This document shows positions 34,587 through 44,103 of a stretch of 64,000 nucleotides of DNA, one piece after another. Made by a program: the position numbers and the translations under genes. Origin of the DNA: Paenibacillus sp. FSL R7-0337. Lineage in GTDB: Bacteria > Bacillota > Bacilli > Paenibacillales > Paenibacillaceae. The stretch lies in NCBI RefSeq assembly GCF_037969875.1, contig NZ_CP150218.1, forward strand, positions 5,208,001-5,272,000. Direction: 5' to 3'. Each line of letters begins with the position of its first letter. Position 1 is the stretch's first letter. Below the pieces are notes generated by a model. It did no database searches. It was given only the letters and a program-made list of their open reading frames with translations, and was not told the origin of the DNA.

Positions 34587-35630
34587 GTGAACAGAGCAAC
34601 ACAGAAACAAGAGGCCGGCAGGAAGAAATTCGCCGCTGGGCAATCAGGATTATTCATGGTATGGATGCTGGCACTGGTATTGGTACTGACAGCTTGCGGA
34701 TCTGGAGGGGGAGCTAATGCAGGGACAGCCGCACAGCCGTCTGCGTCAGCTGAACCGTCTCCGTCTGCTGAGGCACAGGCGACAGCAGCCTACCCGGTTA
34801 CTCTTAAAGATATGAAAGGTGAACATACGCTGACGGAGAAGCCGAAGGTGATCGCTGTGCTTGATGTGAAATTCGCCGATCAGCTGATCGCGCTTGGAGA
34901 GAAGCCGGCGGGCAGCGTGGTTGCTGGAACCAAGGACGAGTTCCCGGAATATCTGAGTGCTCAGATGGATGGTGTGAAGGTCCTGGGTACACGCGATGAG
35001 CCCAATCTGGAAGCAATTGTGGCGCTGAACCCGGATCTGATCCTGATGACTGATTTTCAGGAGGAGGCTTATGAGAGTGTCAGTAAAATCGCGCCTACAA
35101 TCGTACTGGACTTCTATGAGGATTGGCGGGATACGCTGGCTACCATCGGTACAATAACAGGTAAGCAGGCAGAGGCCGAAGTGGTGAAGAAGGCCTATGA
35201 GGATAAAATCACCGGACTGCGTGAGCAGCTGTCGGCGAAGCTGGGCGACGAGACGGTCGCGCTGATTCGCCCGAGACCGGAAGGGATCCGTGTACATGGT
35301 CCTGAGCACCGTACTGGAAGCATTCTGTATGAGGATCTGGGATTAAAGGCGCCTGCGTTCGTTCAGGCGATCAAGGATGATACCTCGGTTGAAATATCGA
35401 TGGAGACTGTCTCTGATATCGGGGCAGATCGCTATTTTCTGCTCTCAGATGATCTGTTCGCCAAAGAGGCAGAGGCTCTGGCCAGCAGTCCGATCTGGAA
35501 ATCCCTTGATGCAGTGAAGAATAACCGTGCCTATGATGTGAATTCAACGCTCTGGATCGCGTATTATGGTCCCCTTGCGATCAATATTATTGTAGATCAG
35601 GCCTCGGAAGCGCTGCTTGGAGCTAACTGA
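34587..35630 (+). CDS. Ferric-siderophore ABC transporter substrate-binding lipoprotein
   Basis: A 347-residue lipoprotein with lipobox LTAC near residue 34 and a low-complexity Gly/Ala/Ser/Pro spacer. The class III binding fold of FhuD/FeuA type follows (VIAVLDVKFADQLIALGEKPAGSV; LNPDLILMTDFQEEAYE; WIAYYGPLAINIIVDQ). It should capture a ferric siderophore outside the cell. The GTG start at 34587 follows GGGGGAG, and a near-perfect Fur box lies just upstream. The FhuF-like gene follows directly. The binding-protein domain of the AraC-type protein at 36451 is clearly related. No FecCD permease or ATPase is encoded in this window, so it must use a transporter encoded elsewhere. Confidence 0.9.
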   Translation: MNRATQKQEAGRKKFAAGQSGLFMVWMLALVLVLTACGSGGGANAGTAAQPSASAEPSPSAEAQATAAYPVTLKDMKGEHTLTEKPKVIAVLDVKFADQLIALGEKPAGSVVAGTKDEFPEYLSAQMDGVKVLGTRDEPNLEAIVALNPDLILMTDFQEEAYESVSKIAPTIVLDFYEDWRDTLATIGTITGKQAEAEVVKKAYEDKITGLREQLSAKLGDETVALIRPRPEGIRVHGPEHRTGSILYEDLGLKAPAFVQAIKDDTSVEISMETVSDIGADRYFLLSDDLFAKEAEALASSPIWKSLDAVKNNRAYDVNSTLWIAYYGPLAINIIVDQASEALLGAN

Positions 35631-35631
35631 G

Positions 35632-36399
35632 ATGGACCAATATCTGTCGTCCGCCCCCTGGAGGGAACTGGCGGAGGATTACCGGATGAGACTGGGGGAG
35701 CCGCCTGCGGGCAGCGTCCGCACCATTGCTCTGAGTGAGCTGCAAGACGAGGCGGTGTGCCGCGAATATGTTAGCTGGCTTAAGGATTATATCGGTGCGC
35801 CGGACACACAGGTTGCGGCTTCCATGCTGGCTAAGCGGATCGGATATCTGTGGATCGCGCCAATACTGACCGCCATGACCATTCATAATCGTGAAGTCTT
35901 CTTCCCGCTGGACAGAAGCTTCCTCTATCATCCGGCTTCTGCAGAAGAGACGACATTCCCTTTCCTGGCACTGGACAGGCTGCAGTCAGCCTCCCCGGCG
36001 GATGATCGGGGAGTATGGCGCGAAGCTGTTGTTAAGGAAAATTTTGCAGTACGGCTTGCGCCGATGCTGCAGACGCTTGCTGCCGTTGGACCTGTCTCCA
36101 TGGCTGTGCTGTGGGAGAATATTATGGTGCGTATTGCTCCGCTGTATGCGCCCGGAGCAGATCTGTCCGGCGAAGAAAGGCTGCGGATGCAAGAGGATTT
36201 TGCGTTTCTGACCCGAACGGCCGCCGGTCCATTGTTCAGCGCAAGGCGCAACCCGTTCACCCGGTTCACCGAGGGGAATGACGAGGCTCCGGTTGCGAAG
36301 AGCAAGCGCATTACGTGCTGCTTTTACTACCGGATGTCCGGAGAATATTGCAGAAAGTGTCCGAAAATTGACAATGAGAATGAATCTCAATTAAAATGA
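35632..36399 (+). CDS. FhuF-like siderophore ferric reductase
   Basis: A 255-residue cytoplasmic protein. The C-terminal motif CCFYYRMSGEYCRKCP (residues about 229-244) has the CC-x10-C-x2-C arrangement that binds the 2Fe-2S cluster in FhuF. This group reduces iron in imported ferric siderophores to release it. The ATG at 35632 lies one base after the stop of the binding-protein gene, so translation is coupled. The N-terminal part is divergent, as is usual for the family. A second Fur-like box near its 3' end controls the next gene. Confidence 0.85.
   Translation: MDQYLSSAPWRELAEDYRMRLGEPPAGSVRTIALSELQDEAVCREYVSWLKDYIGAPDTQVAASMLAKRIGYLWIAPILTAMTIHNREVFFPLDRSFLYHPASAEETTFPFLALDRLQSASPADDRGVWREAVVKENFAVRLAPMLQTLAAVGPVSMAVLWENIMVRIAPLYAPGADLSGEERLRMQEDFAFLTRTAAGPLFSARRNPFTRFTEGNDEAPVAKSKRITCCFYYRMSGEYCRKCPKIDNENESQLK
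36370..36388 (+). promoter_or_regulatory. Fur-like box upstream of the AraC-type regulator
   Basis: GACAATGAGAATGAATCTC shares the core of the Fur consensus (about 13 of 19 positions) and contains a TGAGAT/ATTCTCA-type inverted pair. It sits in the 3' end of the FhuF-like gene, 63 bases before the regulator's start. Confidence 0.6.
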
Positions 36400-36450
36400 C
36401 AGCAGGTCTATCCGTTTAGCAAAGGATACTGTTGTCAGGAGATGAGAGAA

Positions 36451-38175
36451 ATGCCGCAACAAGAACAGGCGAGTCTATGGAGTGATACGGCGGTCAAGAT
36501 GCTTGATGTGCGCAGTGGTACTGTGCCGCCCGGCGGCGTGCTGAGCGAAACGGAACTGGCGGCAAATCAGCTGCTGCTGGCCATCGGCGGGCAGGGAGGG
36601 CTTGTGATGAATGGTGAAGGCAGCCATGTCCAGGCCTCTTTTGCTTGTCATGCTGCCAAGGGATCAGCCTATACTCTGAGTGCGGGATCAGACAACATTC
36701 ATTATACAGCTATTAGCTACAAGGCCATTCCTGTTGCGGGAGCTGCCCATGTGCTCTTCCCGCAGCGCAATCACCCGCTGCGGACTTCGTTTGTACACCA
36801 TTCCGCGCCCCCTGCGGAGCTGCATATGGCAGCGGAGAGAATTGCAGCCAAATGGAGCCGGGGAGAAGGACTGGAACGCTTCCATGCCAATGCGCTGCTG
36901 CAAGGTATGCTCTACGAGCTTATTATGGAGCATGAACGTGGTCAGGGCGGCAGAGAGCCGGATATGGTGGATGTTGTTGCCGCCTATATCGCGGGGCATT
37001 ATCGTCAGGAGCTGGGGCTTAAGGAGCTGGCCGCACTGGCCGGATGCGGCGTGCGGCAGCTCCAGCGGCGGTTCAAGCAGGAGAAGCAGCTCGGGCCGAT
37101 GGAATACGTGATCCAGCTGCGGATGGAGAATGCAGAGCGAATGCTGCGTTACACGGATGCTCCCATCGGCGTAATCGCGGAGCGGACAGGCTACCGCGAC
37201 ATGTATTATTTCAGCAGAGCATTCAAGAAGCATTATGGAGTCCCTCCGCAGCTCTACAGGCGTGCTGCCGCTTCAGATCCGGGGACGGTTCCCGTTCCTT
37301 CGGGATTGCCGGAACGCTCGGTCTCCCCGCACGGATCAACACAGGGTCCGGTGATCCCCCATCTGCGGGGCGAATATCTTGTCACCTCTGCTCCGCAGCG
37401 GATCGCTGTGCTGGACGTCCAATATGCTGACCATTTACATGCGCTGGGGATGTCCCCCGCAGGAAGCGTAGGCTTCGGAAGCGGGGCGCTGAATTTCCCG
37501 CCGTATTTCCGGGAGAGATTAACGGCAACGGAAATGCTCGGAACCTATGAGTACCCGGATCTGCCGGCGGTTGAACGGCTGCGGCCGGATCTGATTATCT
37601 GCACCGAGGTGCATGCTCCGCACTATGAACGCTTAAGCCGGGTAGCGCCAACGGTCATGTTCAAGCGTAATGAGAGCTGGCAGACGATTCTGCGTCTGTT
37701 CGGAGAACTGACCGGCAAGCAGGAGGAGGCAGAGCATATTATTGCCGATTATCTCCGCCGTACAGCATTGCTGTCCGCAGAGCTTGCTCCGGTACTCGCG
37801 GGTAAAAGTGTTGCGCTGATCCGTCCGCGCGAGTCCATCGTCCGGGTACACACGGCTTCTCACCGCACAGGTGCTGTACTGTACCGCGACCTTGGTCTGC
37901 CTGCCCCGTTATTTGTGGCGGACACCGCCTCTGACACGGCCTATCATATTTCCGTGGACAGACTTCCGGCTGTGCATGCTAACTACTACTTTTTGCTCAG
38001 CAACGAGAGAATGCAGGGGGGAATATCGATGACAGAGCACAGTGTGAGGGGCATGCTAGGTGCAGATCAGCGGCAGCTTATATACCCGGTAGATGCTGCT
38101 ACCTGGATCGGCTGTTATGGACCTACAGGCATCAACTGCATTCTGGATCAGGTGGCCCAGGCCTTGCTGGCTTGA
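36451..38175 (+). CDS. Btr-like AraC activator fused to a siderophore-binding domain
   Basis: A 574-residue cytoplasmic regulator in three parts. The first ~175 residues are a cupin-like arm. A double helix-turn-helix AraC domain follows (about residues 180-280: LGLKELAALAGCGVRQLQRRFKQE and IGVIAERTGYRDMYYFSRAFKKHYG). The last ~265 residues form a FeuA/FhuD-type binding fold (RIAVLDVQYADHLHALGMSPAGS; WIGCYGPTGINCILDQ). Bacillus Btr has this plan: the C-terminal domain binds the imported ferric siderophore and activates uptake genes. The ATG at 36451 has AGGAG 9 bases upstream; an ATG at 36442 is too close to that site. A Fur-like box precedes it. The C-terminal domain is similar to the lipoprotein at 34587, suggesting they see the same ligand. 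Confidence 0.92.
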   Translation: MPQQEQASLWSDTAVKMLDVRSGTVPPGGVLSETELAANQLLLAIGGQGGLVMNGEGSHVQASFACHAAKGSAYTLSAGSDNIHYTAISYKAIPVAGAAHVLFPQRNHPLRTSFVHHSAPPAELHMAAERIAAKWSRGEGLERFHANALLQGMLYELIMEHERGQGGREPDMVDVVAAYIAGHYRQELGLKELAALAGCGVRQLQRRFKQEKQLGPMEYVIQLRMENAERMLRYTDAPIGVIAERTGYRDMYYFSRAFKKHYGVPPQLYRRAAASDPGTVPVPSGLPERSVSPHGSTQGPVIPHLRGEYLVTSAPQRIAVLDVQYADHLHALGMSPAGSVGFGSGALNFPPYFRERLTATEMLGTYEYPDLPAVERLRPDLIICTEVHAPHYERLSRVAPTVMFKRNESWQTILRLFGELTGKQEEAEHIIADYLRRTALLSAELAPVLAGKSVALIRPRESIVRVHTASHRTGAVLYRDLGLPAPLFVADTASDTAYHISVDRLPAVHANYYFLLSNERMQGGISMTEHSVRGMLGADQRQLIYPVDAATWIGCYGPTGINCILDQVAQALLA

Positions 38176-38192
38176 GTGATGACGGCTGCCAA

Positions 38193-38624
38193 TTACATCT
38201 CCCGATCATACTTGAACCGGTAATAGATGCCGTATCCAATCGTGAACAGGTAGGCGAATACCAGTAACAGCACAACGGTGAGTTCAGTTTCCATTAAGGC
38301 AAGAGCCAGCATTAAAGCCCCGAATATATAAACCATCATGTCATAGGCCTTCGCCTTTGCCCGGGTGGCAATGGCGATATTGCGTTCATCGTTCTTGTTG
38401 ATCTCCAGTTCCTTGGCGGTGGCAGGGCTCTGCTTCAGAGCACGCTGTCCGATGAGTTCCCCCATTCCACTGCCAAAGACGCCGGAGCCCAGCCCAATAC
38501 AGATATAAGGCAACGTCCGCATGATCCCCTGCGGGTCTTGAACCGTTCTAATAAGGTACAGACTGCCTGCCAGCAACAGAAGACCTGCAATAACCAGAAG
38601 ATAAGTGGTGACGGATTTCTTCAT
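38193..38624 (-). CDS. Small membrane protein paired with an HTH regulator
   Basis: A 143-residue protein with four predicted membrane helices in two pairs (about residues 8-25 and 38-55; 93-110 and 114-132). A cytoplasmic loop between them carries NDERNIAIATRAKAKAYD. The DERN-x-I-x-x-x-A pattern resembles DUF2178-type proteins, which often accompany a short XRE regulator. The start overlaps the regulator's stop by 4 bases (ATGA), so the two are coupled. The function is unknown; modulation of the regulator by the membrane protein is possible. Confidence 0.7.
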   Translation of the reverse strand: MKKSVTTYLLVIAGLLLLAGSLYLIRTVQDPQGIMRTLPYICIGLGSGVFGSGMGELIGQRALKQSPATAKELEINKNDERNIAIATRAKAKAYDMMVYIFGALMLALALMETELTVVLLLVFAYLFTIGYGIYYRFKYDREM

Positions 38625-38827
38625 GAATTCTCTTCCTCCTCATAAATAAAAATCTCCTCGATGCTCAGCCCGAAATAACGGGCAATCTTAAACGCTAACA
38701 GGATTGAGGGGTTATAGCGGCCGTTCTCCAGCGAACCAATCGTCTGCCTGGACACTTCAAGCGCCGCTGCTAATTCCTCCTGCCTGATTCCGCGCTGCTT
38801 GCGTAACTCTTCCAAACGGTTATTCAT
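38621..38827 (-). CDS. Short XRE-family regulator (68 aa)
   Basis: A 68-residue single helix-turn-helix protein (RLEELRKQRGIRQEELAAAL, EVSRQTIGSLENGRYNPS, AFKIARYFGLSIEEIF) of the small YozG-like type. The ATG at 38827 is chosen because the conserved fold starts there and AGAGGGA precedes it; upstream codons would cover the operator. A long inverted repeat lies 18 bp upstream, so autoregulation is likely. It forms a two-gene unit with the membrane protein. Confidence 0.85.
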   Translation of the reverse strand: MNNRLEELRKQRGIRQEELAAALEVSRQTIGSLENGRYNPSILLAFKIARYFGLSIEEIFIYEEEENS

Positions 38828-38844
38828 GGAATCCCTCTCTTTAT

Positions 38845-38906
38845 GGAAAGTTAACTTTACATAGAGAGTGTATCGCATTATGCGCATTATGTAAAGTTTG
38901 CTTTCC
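38845..38906. promoter_or_regulatory. Long palindromic operator for the short XRE regulator
   Basis: Two 18-bp arms, 38845-38862 (GGAAAGTTAACTTTACAT) and 38889-38906, are inverted copies matching at 16 of 18 positions and are 26 bp apart. They lie directly upstream of the regulator start and probably overlap its promoter. Confidence 0.7.
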
Positions 38907-38997
38907 ATTCTAGGATGAATGGAGAATTTGCTCACTCCTCATATACGAACGTCCGTGCTACAATATTCCTTGTGAATATATGGAAGGCGGTGGGGCA

Positions 38998-40731
38998 GTG
39001 ACTGCAAGACGGTGGGTGATGACCTTCATACGGATGCACAAGCTGGTATTTGTATGCGGTTTCTTAGTAACTACGTTAATGACCTTAGTGAACCTGATGT
39101 ATCCGTTCCTGGGCGGACGGCTGATTAATATCGCTTTTTATGACCAGGATCTGAAGGCCTTCCTGAAGCTGTGCCTGATCTATGCCGGAATTCTCCTGTT
39201 CAATCAGTTCATTGTGGCGACGCTGAACAATCTGATCTCCTCCCAGATGATGACGGGGTTCGTGTTCGATATCCGGCGGGCGCTATTCCGCAAGATTCTG
39301 CATCAGAAGGGGAAGGATCTCTCCGGGATGTACAGCGGCGATCTGATCAGCCGGATGAACCGCGATGCCAAGGACATTATGAATCTCGTCTTCTGGAGCG
39401 GACTGTGGGGGTATTCGAATCTACTGCATATCGTGTTCGCCGTGGGCTTCATGTTCTATTATCATGTCCTGTTGGGAGTGTTCACGGTGGTACTGGTGCC
39501 TGTCGTGTTCTTGGCCTCGAAATACTTTAAGCAACGGGCGCTTAGAGTTAACCGGGATCTGGCGGCGGAGCAAGGGAGGCTGTCCTCGTACTTATTTGAA
39601 ATTGTGGCGAATATGCGGGAGATCAAGCTGCTGAATGCCGGGAGGCAGGTAACGCGTACCTATCTCAGACGGACAGTCTCTATCCATCACAAGCATGTGG
39701 ACAATGGAAGAATCGAAGTAACCACCGAGCGGGTGAACGCATTCATCACGCTTGCTGCACAACTGCTGCTGTTCATCATTTGTGCCCGGCTGATTGTGAA
39801 GGGGCAGATGCAGCTTGGTGTTTTTGTGGCTGCCGCCAGCTATTTCAATATGGCTGTGACTTACTTCAGCTCGATGAGCGGCAAGATTACCGATACCTGG
39901 GGGCAGTCGGTGTCCTTACAGCGTGTTGCGCAGCTCCTGAATGAGCAGGAGGAGGACTACAGAGAAGCGCTTCTGCCCACACTGATTAACGAGGGGACGA
40001 TTGAATTTCGTAATGTCAGCTTCGGATATACGGAAGAGAGGCGGGTGTTGGACGGGTTCAATCTCCGTGTGGAGGGAGGAAGCACCGTGGGCATTGCCGG
40101 GAGGAGCGGAGCCGGGAAAACAACGCTCGGAAGCCTGCTCTGTAGCCTCTATCCTGTTGACGGCGGCGAGCTTCTGATCGATGGCCGCAACGTGAATGAA
40201 TATAACCTGCACAGCTTGCGGAGTCAGGTGGGCGTGGTCCATCAGGAGACGGTTCTGTACGATAACACGCTGCGGTATAATCTGTCTTTTACGAATAACC
40301 GTGATCAGGACAGCCTGTTACTCGAAGCACTTAAGAGAGCTGCGCTGTATGAGCTGGTCCTGAATCTGCCGGACGGGCTGGACACGGTGCTGGGGACTTC
40401 CGGGCAGGAATTATCGGGCGGCCAAAAGCAGCGTCTGGCTATTGCGCGAATCCTGGTCAAGAATCCGAAAATTCTGGTCTTCGATGAAGCAACTTCGTCC
40501 CTCGACAGCAAGAATGAAGCGCTGATCCGGCAGATGACCGGTGAGCTTGGGCAAGACCGGACGCTGATCATCATCGCCCATCGGCTGTCCACGCTTAGAG
40601 GCTGTGACTCGATTGCAGTGCTGGAGGATGGCCGGGTCACAGGCTACGATACTCACGACGTGCTGATCAGAAGCAACAAAACGTACATAGATCTATTCAG
40701 CGAACAGTGTGCAGGAGGCGAAGCGGTATGA
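38998..40731 (+). CDS. ABC exporter half-transporter, first subunit
   Basis: A 577-residue type IV exporter with six membrane helices in the N-terminal ~310 residues and one ATPase domain. In the ATPase domain Walker A is GRSGAGKTT, the signature is LSGGQ, Walker B is ILVFDEAT with the catalytic Glu, and the H-loop is AHRLS. I prefer the GTG at 38998, preceded by AAGGCGGTG, over an ATG at 38980. Its stop overlaps the start of the next ABC gene (ATGA), so the two likely form a heterodimer. Both ATPase sites look intact. The substrate (drug, peptide or lipid) cannot be told from the sequence. No biosynthetic genes flank it. Confidence 0.9.
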   Translation: MTARRWVMTFIRMHKLVFVCGFLVTTLMTLVNLMYPFLGGRLINIAFYDQDLKAFLKLCLIYAGILLFNQFIVATLNNLISSQMMTGFVFDIRRALFRKILHQKGKDLSGMYSGDLISRMNRDAKDIMNLVFWSGLWGYSNLLHIVFAVGFMFYYHVLLGVFTVVLVPVVFLASKYFKQRALRVNRDLAAEQGRLSSYLFEIVANMREIKLLNAGRQVTRTYLRRTVSIHHKHVDNGRIEVTTERVNAFITLAAQLLLFIICARLIVKGQMQLGVFVAAASYFNMAVTYFSSMSGKITDTWGQSVSLQRVAQLLNEQEEDYREALLPTLINEGTIEFRNVSFGYTEERRVLDGFNLRVEGGSTVGIAGRSGAGKTTLGSLLCSLYPVDGGELLIDGRNVNEYNLHSLRSQVGVVHQETVLYDNTLRYNLSFTNNRDQDSLLLEALKRAALYELVLNLPDGLDTVLGTSGQELSGGQKQRLAIARILVKNPKILVFDEATSSLDSKNEALIRQMTGELGQDRTLIIIAHRLSTLRGCDSIAVLEDGRVTGYDTHDVLIRSNKTYIDLFSEQCAGGEAV

Positions 40732-42470
40732 CCATGACAAGATGGGCCGCCTATAAGGCGCTGACACAGGGAATTGAAGGTGTCCGTAAGCCGCTGCTGG
40801 TGCTCGCGTTGTTCAAGATGTGGAATCTGGTCTGCGGACTGCTTCCGTTATTCTTGTACTCTCTGCTAGTCAACCGCGTGCTGGTGGAGAAGCACCTGAG
40901 TGGGCTATGGCCTGTTATCGCGGGTTATCTGGGGGTATTCCTGCTTACGACGGCCGGGATTGCGGTCAGCAAGCGCTACTCCAACCAGCTGCTCCTGAGG
41001 TATGATCTCAGGCTTAAGCGCAAACTGCTGAATAGAGTGAGCAGCCTGGATTATGAGGAGTATAGCGGGTACAGCATTGGTGATCTAAAAAGCCGGATCG
41101 AGCAGGATTCAGCTGCCGCCGGACGGTTCTTCACGGTTCATCTGTTAGATTTCAGCTACGCTGTCCTGTATGCTGCTGCGCTGGCTGGGATCCTTGTAAG
41201 CTATGACTGGCGGATCGCCCTCCTTAGCTTCGTCTTCGTTCCGGTCTCCCTGCTGACGGTGAATCTCCTGGGCGAGAAGACGAGAAAGGCGGGAGAGGAG
41301 CTATGGAGGCTGCAGAACGGGTACGAATCCTTTTTACATGCTAGTCTGCAGAACTGGAAGGATATTAAGACCAATAATCTGGAGGAGGCCCAGCTAGAGG
41401 AATTGAACGGGCATTATGCAGCTATCCGTCCGGTGTGGTTCCGTAGCCAGCTCTATCAGCATCTGGGCGTTACCTATTCGTTCTTCACCAAGAATTTCAT
41501 TACCCAACTGTTCATCTATTTCATTGGCGGACTCTTCGTGATTAAGGGCTACTCGGAGGTCGGTGTGCTGCTGGTGTTCATCAGCTTCTACGGACAGTTC
41601 TTCGGATTCATCGAGACGATCAGCAACGGCCTGCTGAATTACAAGAATGATTCGGTGAATATCAGTAAAGTGATCGGACTATTGCATGCCAAGGTGGACC
41701 AGCGGCCTTACAAGCGCATTAGCGGACAAGAGATTGAGGTTCAGAATTTACAGTTCCGCTATGAGGGGAAGAATGCCTTCGCGCTGGACGGGATTTCGTT
41801 CTCGGTGGGGAAGGGCGAACATCTAGCCATCGTAGGGCAGAGCGGCAGCGGCAAGTCTACGCTTGCCAGACTGCTGACCGGACAGATGAAGCCCCAGGGC
41901 GGGAGCGTCAGCATCGGCGGCACGGATCTGCATGCGGTGAACAGCGGGAGTGTGGCGGCCAAGGTAAGCATCGTGGTGCAGGAGCCTGTTCTGTTCAATA
42001 TGACGATCCGGGAGAACCTGCTGCTGGCGGGGGACGGGGCAACGGAAGCAGAGCTGATCGCCTGCTGCCGCAGCGCCAATATCTATGAATTCATTGCATC
42101 CTTGGAGCAGGGGCTGGATACGGTTATCGGGGAGAAGGGGATGAAGCTCTCCGGGGGCCAGAAGCAGCGGCTGTCGATTGCGCGGGCGCTGCAGCAGCAG
42201 CGGGACATTATTATTTTCGATGAAAGTACAAGCGCCCTGGATCATGAGAATGAGAGCGATATCAGGAATGAGCTGAAGCGTCTGTCGGCTGGAACTACCA
42301 TGATCTCGATCGCACACCGCCTCTCTACGATCCAAGACTGTGATAAGGTGCTGGTTCTGCAAGCCGGTAAGGTGGCAGCCTGCGATACCCATGCTAACCT
42401 GCGTAACCGGAATGAGGCCTATGATCTGCTGTTCCGCAGCCAATACGCCGCCTTAAGCCATACCACATAA
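40728..42470 (+). CDS. ABC exporter half-transporter, second subunit
   Basis: A 580-residue partner of the preceding gene. It has an N-terminal six-helix exporter domain and an ATPase with Walker A GQSGSGKST, signature LSGGQKQR, Walker B IIIFDEST and H-loop AHRLS. The ATG at 40728 follows AGGAGG by 9 bases and shares ATGA with the upstream stop. The two proteins differ clearly in sequence, which favours a heterodimer over a recent duplication. The substrate is unknown. Confidence 0.9.
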   Translation: MTMTRWAAYKALTQGIEGVRKPLLVLALFKMWNLVCGLLPLFLYSLLVNRVLVEKHLSGLWPVIAGYLGVFLLTTAGIAVSKRYSNQLLLRYDLRLKRKLLNRVSSLDYEEYSGYSIGDLKSRIEQDSAAAGRFFTVHLLDFSYAVLYAAALAGILVSYDWRIALLSFVFVPVSLLTVNLLGEKTRKAGEELWRLQNGYESFLHASLQNWKDIKTNNLEEAQLEELNGHYAAIRPVWFRSQLYQHLGVTYSFFTKNFITQLFIYFIGGLFVIKGYSEVGVLLVFISFYGQFFGFIETISNGLLNYKNDSVNISKVIGLLHAKVDQRPYKRISGQEIEVQNLQFRYEGKNAFALDGISFSVGKGEHLAIVGQSGSGKSTLARLLTGQMKPQGGSVSIGGTDLHAVNSGSVAAKVSIVVQEPVLFNMTIRENLLLAGDGATEAELIACCRSANIYEFIASLEQGLDTVIGEKGMKLSGGQKQRLSIARALQQQRDIIIFDESTSALDHENESDIRNELKRLSAGTTMISIAHRLSTIQDCDKVLVLQAGKVAACDTHANLRNRNEAYDLLFRSQYAALSHTT

Positions 42471-42555
42471 CTTGTTCATTGACGGCGTCTCCGCCCGGTA
42501 ATATATTGAAATTAAGATTAACTATGTCCGTGACAGACTGTAGAGGAGAAGAGAA

Positions 42556-44103
42556 ATGAGCCCGATCCATGTGTGGATACCTGTCGTATTTTATTGGCTG
42601 CCGATGCTCTTCTTTTTCTACATGGGAATGGATGTGCTGCTGCGCAACCCGCGGAAGATTGAACATCGTCTGGTAAGCGCTACAATTCTGTGCTATTTCC
42701 TGTTGTTCCTTGAGGAGTACATCCGGTATATGCTGCCGATTGAATATAGTCCGGTGCTGACTGCGGTCTGGTTCGCCAATGTCGGTATTCTCATTCCGGG
42801 GCTTGGCTTCCACCTGGTTGCCCGGTTGATTGGCCTCCATAAGCGGATGTCCCGGCCGTGGTATCCCTATCTGTTCCATATCCTAACGCTGGCGATCCCG
42901 GCGGGACTCATTGGTCAGCGGTCCTATACTTCTGTGCAGCTGTTCACCGTAAGCGGGGTATGGAAATGGCCGATAGCAAATTCAGCCTACTACGGGACCT
43001 TAACGGCAAGTCTGCTGCTTAGCTTCATCCCCATCGTCATGCTGCGCAGTGCGCGCAAATGGAGTGCCGCCGATCCTGACTATCAGGAGCATGTCGGTAT
43101 CTTCAAGCTGCTGGAGTACGGCTCCTGGGTGACGTTCCTCTGGGTCGCTGTATTCGGCTATTTCCGCTTCAATGAAGTGTTGCCGCCGTATACGTATATC
43201 TATGGAGGGCTGATCTGGTGCTTCGTGCTGCGCCTGTCCATGCAGAGGTATGAGTTCCTTAATCATGCGGGACAGCGCTATAAAAAAATGTTCCAGATCA
43301 ACTCGCAGGCTGCGCTGCTCGTCTCGTTGTCAGGCAGCATCAAGGAAGCGAATCCGAGTGCCGGCAGGATGTTCGATCGTCTGTCCCTCGGGAAGGCTAA
43401 TCTTGCCGATCTGGGCGGTGCGGAGATCGTGGCGAAGCTTCAGGCGCAAGAGGATATCAGCGAGCTGGAAATGGTGCTGCACAGCGGGGACAGTCTGATC
43501 GAGGTGATGATTAACGGGGATTACGTGACCGTGGATCATGAGCCTCATGCCGTGCTGCTCATCCGGGACATCCGGCTGCGCAATCAGCATGTAAGGCAGA
43601 TTGCCTTCATGGCCTATCATGATCCGCTTACAGGGCTGCCGAACCGCAGACAATTCTACGACAAACTGGAGGAGACTCTTGCGGAAGCAGAGTGCAGTGG
43701 CGGGGAAGTAGCCATCCTGCTGCTGGATCTCGACCGGTTCAAGCTGGTGAACGACCGCTGGGGTCATGAGGCCGGAGACCAGATGTTATGCAAGGTAGCG
43801 GGCATGATCCATCAGCTGGTTCAGCCGGACGGGCTGGCGGCCCGCTTCGGCGGCGACGAATTCGTGCTGTTCTGCCCCGTGGATGGAGGCGGGCTGACCG
43901 CCGCAGAGCTGGAACACCGGCTGCACACAGCTGCCAGTCAGGCTAAGCTCGATTATGAAGGCGAAGAGCTGAAGATTGATATGAGCATCGGCATCAGCGT
44001 GTACCCGCAGGACGGAACAGCCCCGGATGCTCTGCTGCGCCAAGCCGACAGACGGATGTATGCGATCAAGCGGGGAGAGGCGGAGGGAAATCATGAGATT
44101 TGA
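42556..44103 (+). CDS. Membrane diguanylate cyclase (7TM-PAS-GGDEF)
   Basis: A 515-residue protein. About seven membrane helices fill residues 1-235, like the 7TM input regions of some histidine kinases. A PAS-like segment follows (about 245-340, INSQAALLVSLSGSIKEANPSAGRMF). The GGDEF domain comes last (about 350-510), with DPLTGLPNRR, LDLDRFKLVND and an intact catalytic RFGGDEFVLF. It should make cyclic di-GMP in response to a membrane or small-molecule signal. I see no RxxD inhibitory site immediately upstream of GGDEF. The ATG follows GAGGAG. A 42-codon frame overlaps its end and a strong terminator follows. Confidence 0.92.
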   Translation: MSPIHVWIPVVFYWLPMLFFFYMGMDVLLRNPRKIEHRLVSATILCYFLLFLEEYIRYMLPIEYSPVLTAVWFANVGILIPGLGFHLVARLIGLHKRMSRPWYPYLFHILTLAIPAGLIGQRSYTSVQLFTVSGVWKWPIANSAYYGTLTASLLLSFIPIVMLRSARKWSAADPDYQEHVGIFKLLEYGSWVTFLWVAVFGYFRFNEVLPPYTYIYGGLIWCFVLRLSMQRYEFLNHAGQRYKKMFQINSQAALLVSLSGSIKEANPSAGRMFDRLSLGKANLADLGGAEIVAKLQAQEDISELEMVLHSGDSLIEVMINGDYVTVDHEPHAVLLIRDIRLRNQHVRQIAFMAYHDPLTGLPNRRQFYDKLEETLAEAECSGGEVAILLLDLDRFKLVNDRWGHEAGDQMLCKVAGMIHQLVQPDGLAARFGGDEFVLFCPVDGGGLTAAELEHRLHTAASQAKLDYEGEELKIDMSIGISVYPQDGTAPDALLRQADRRMYAIKRGEAEGNHEI

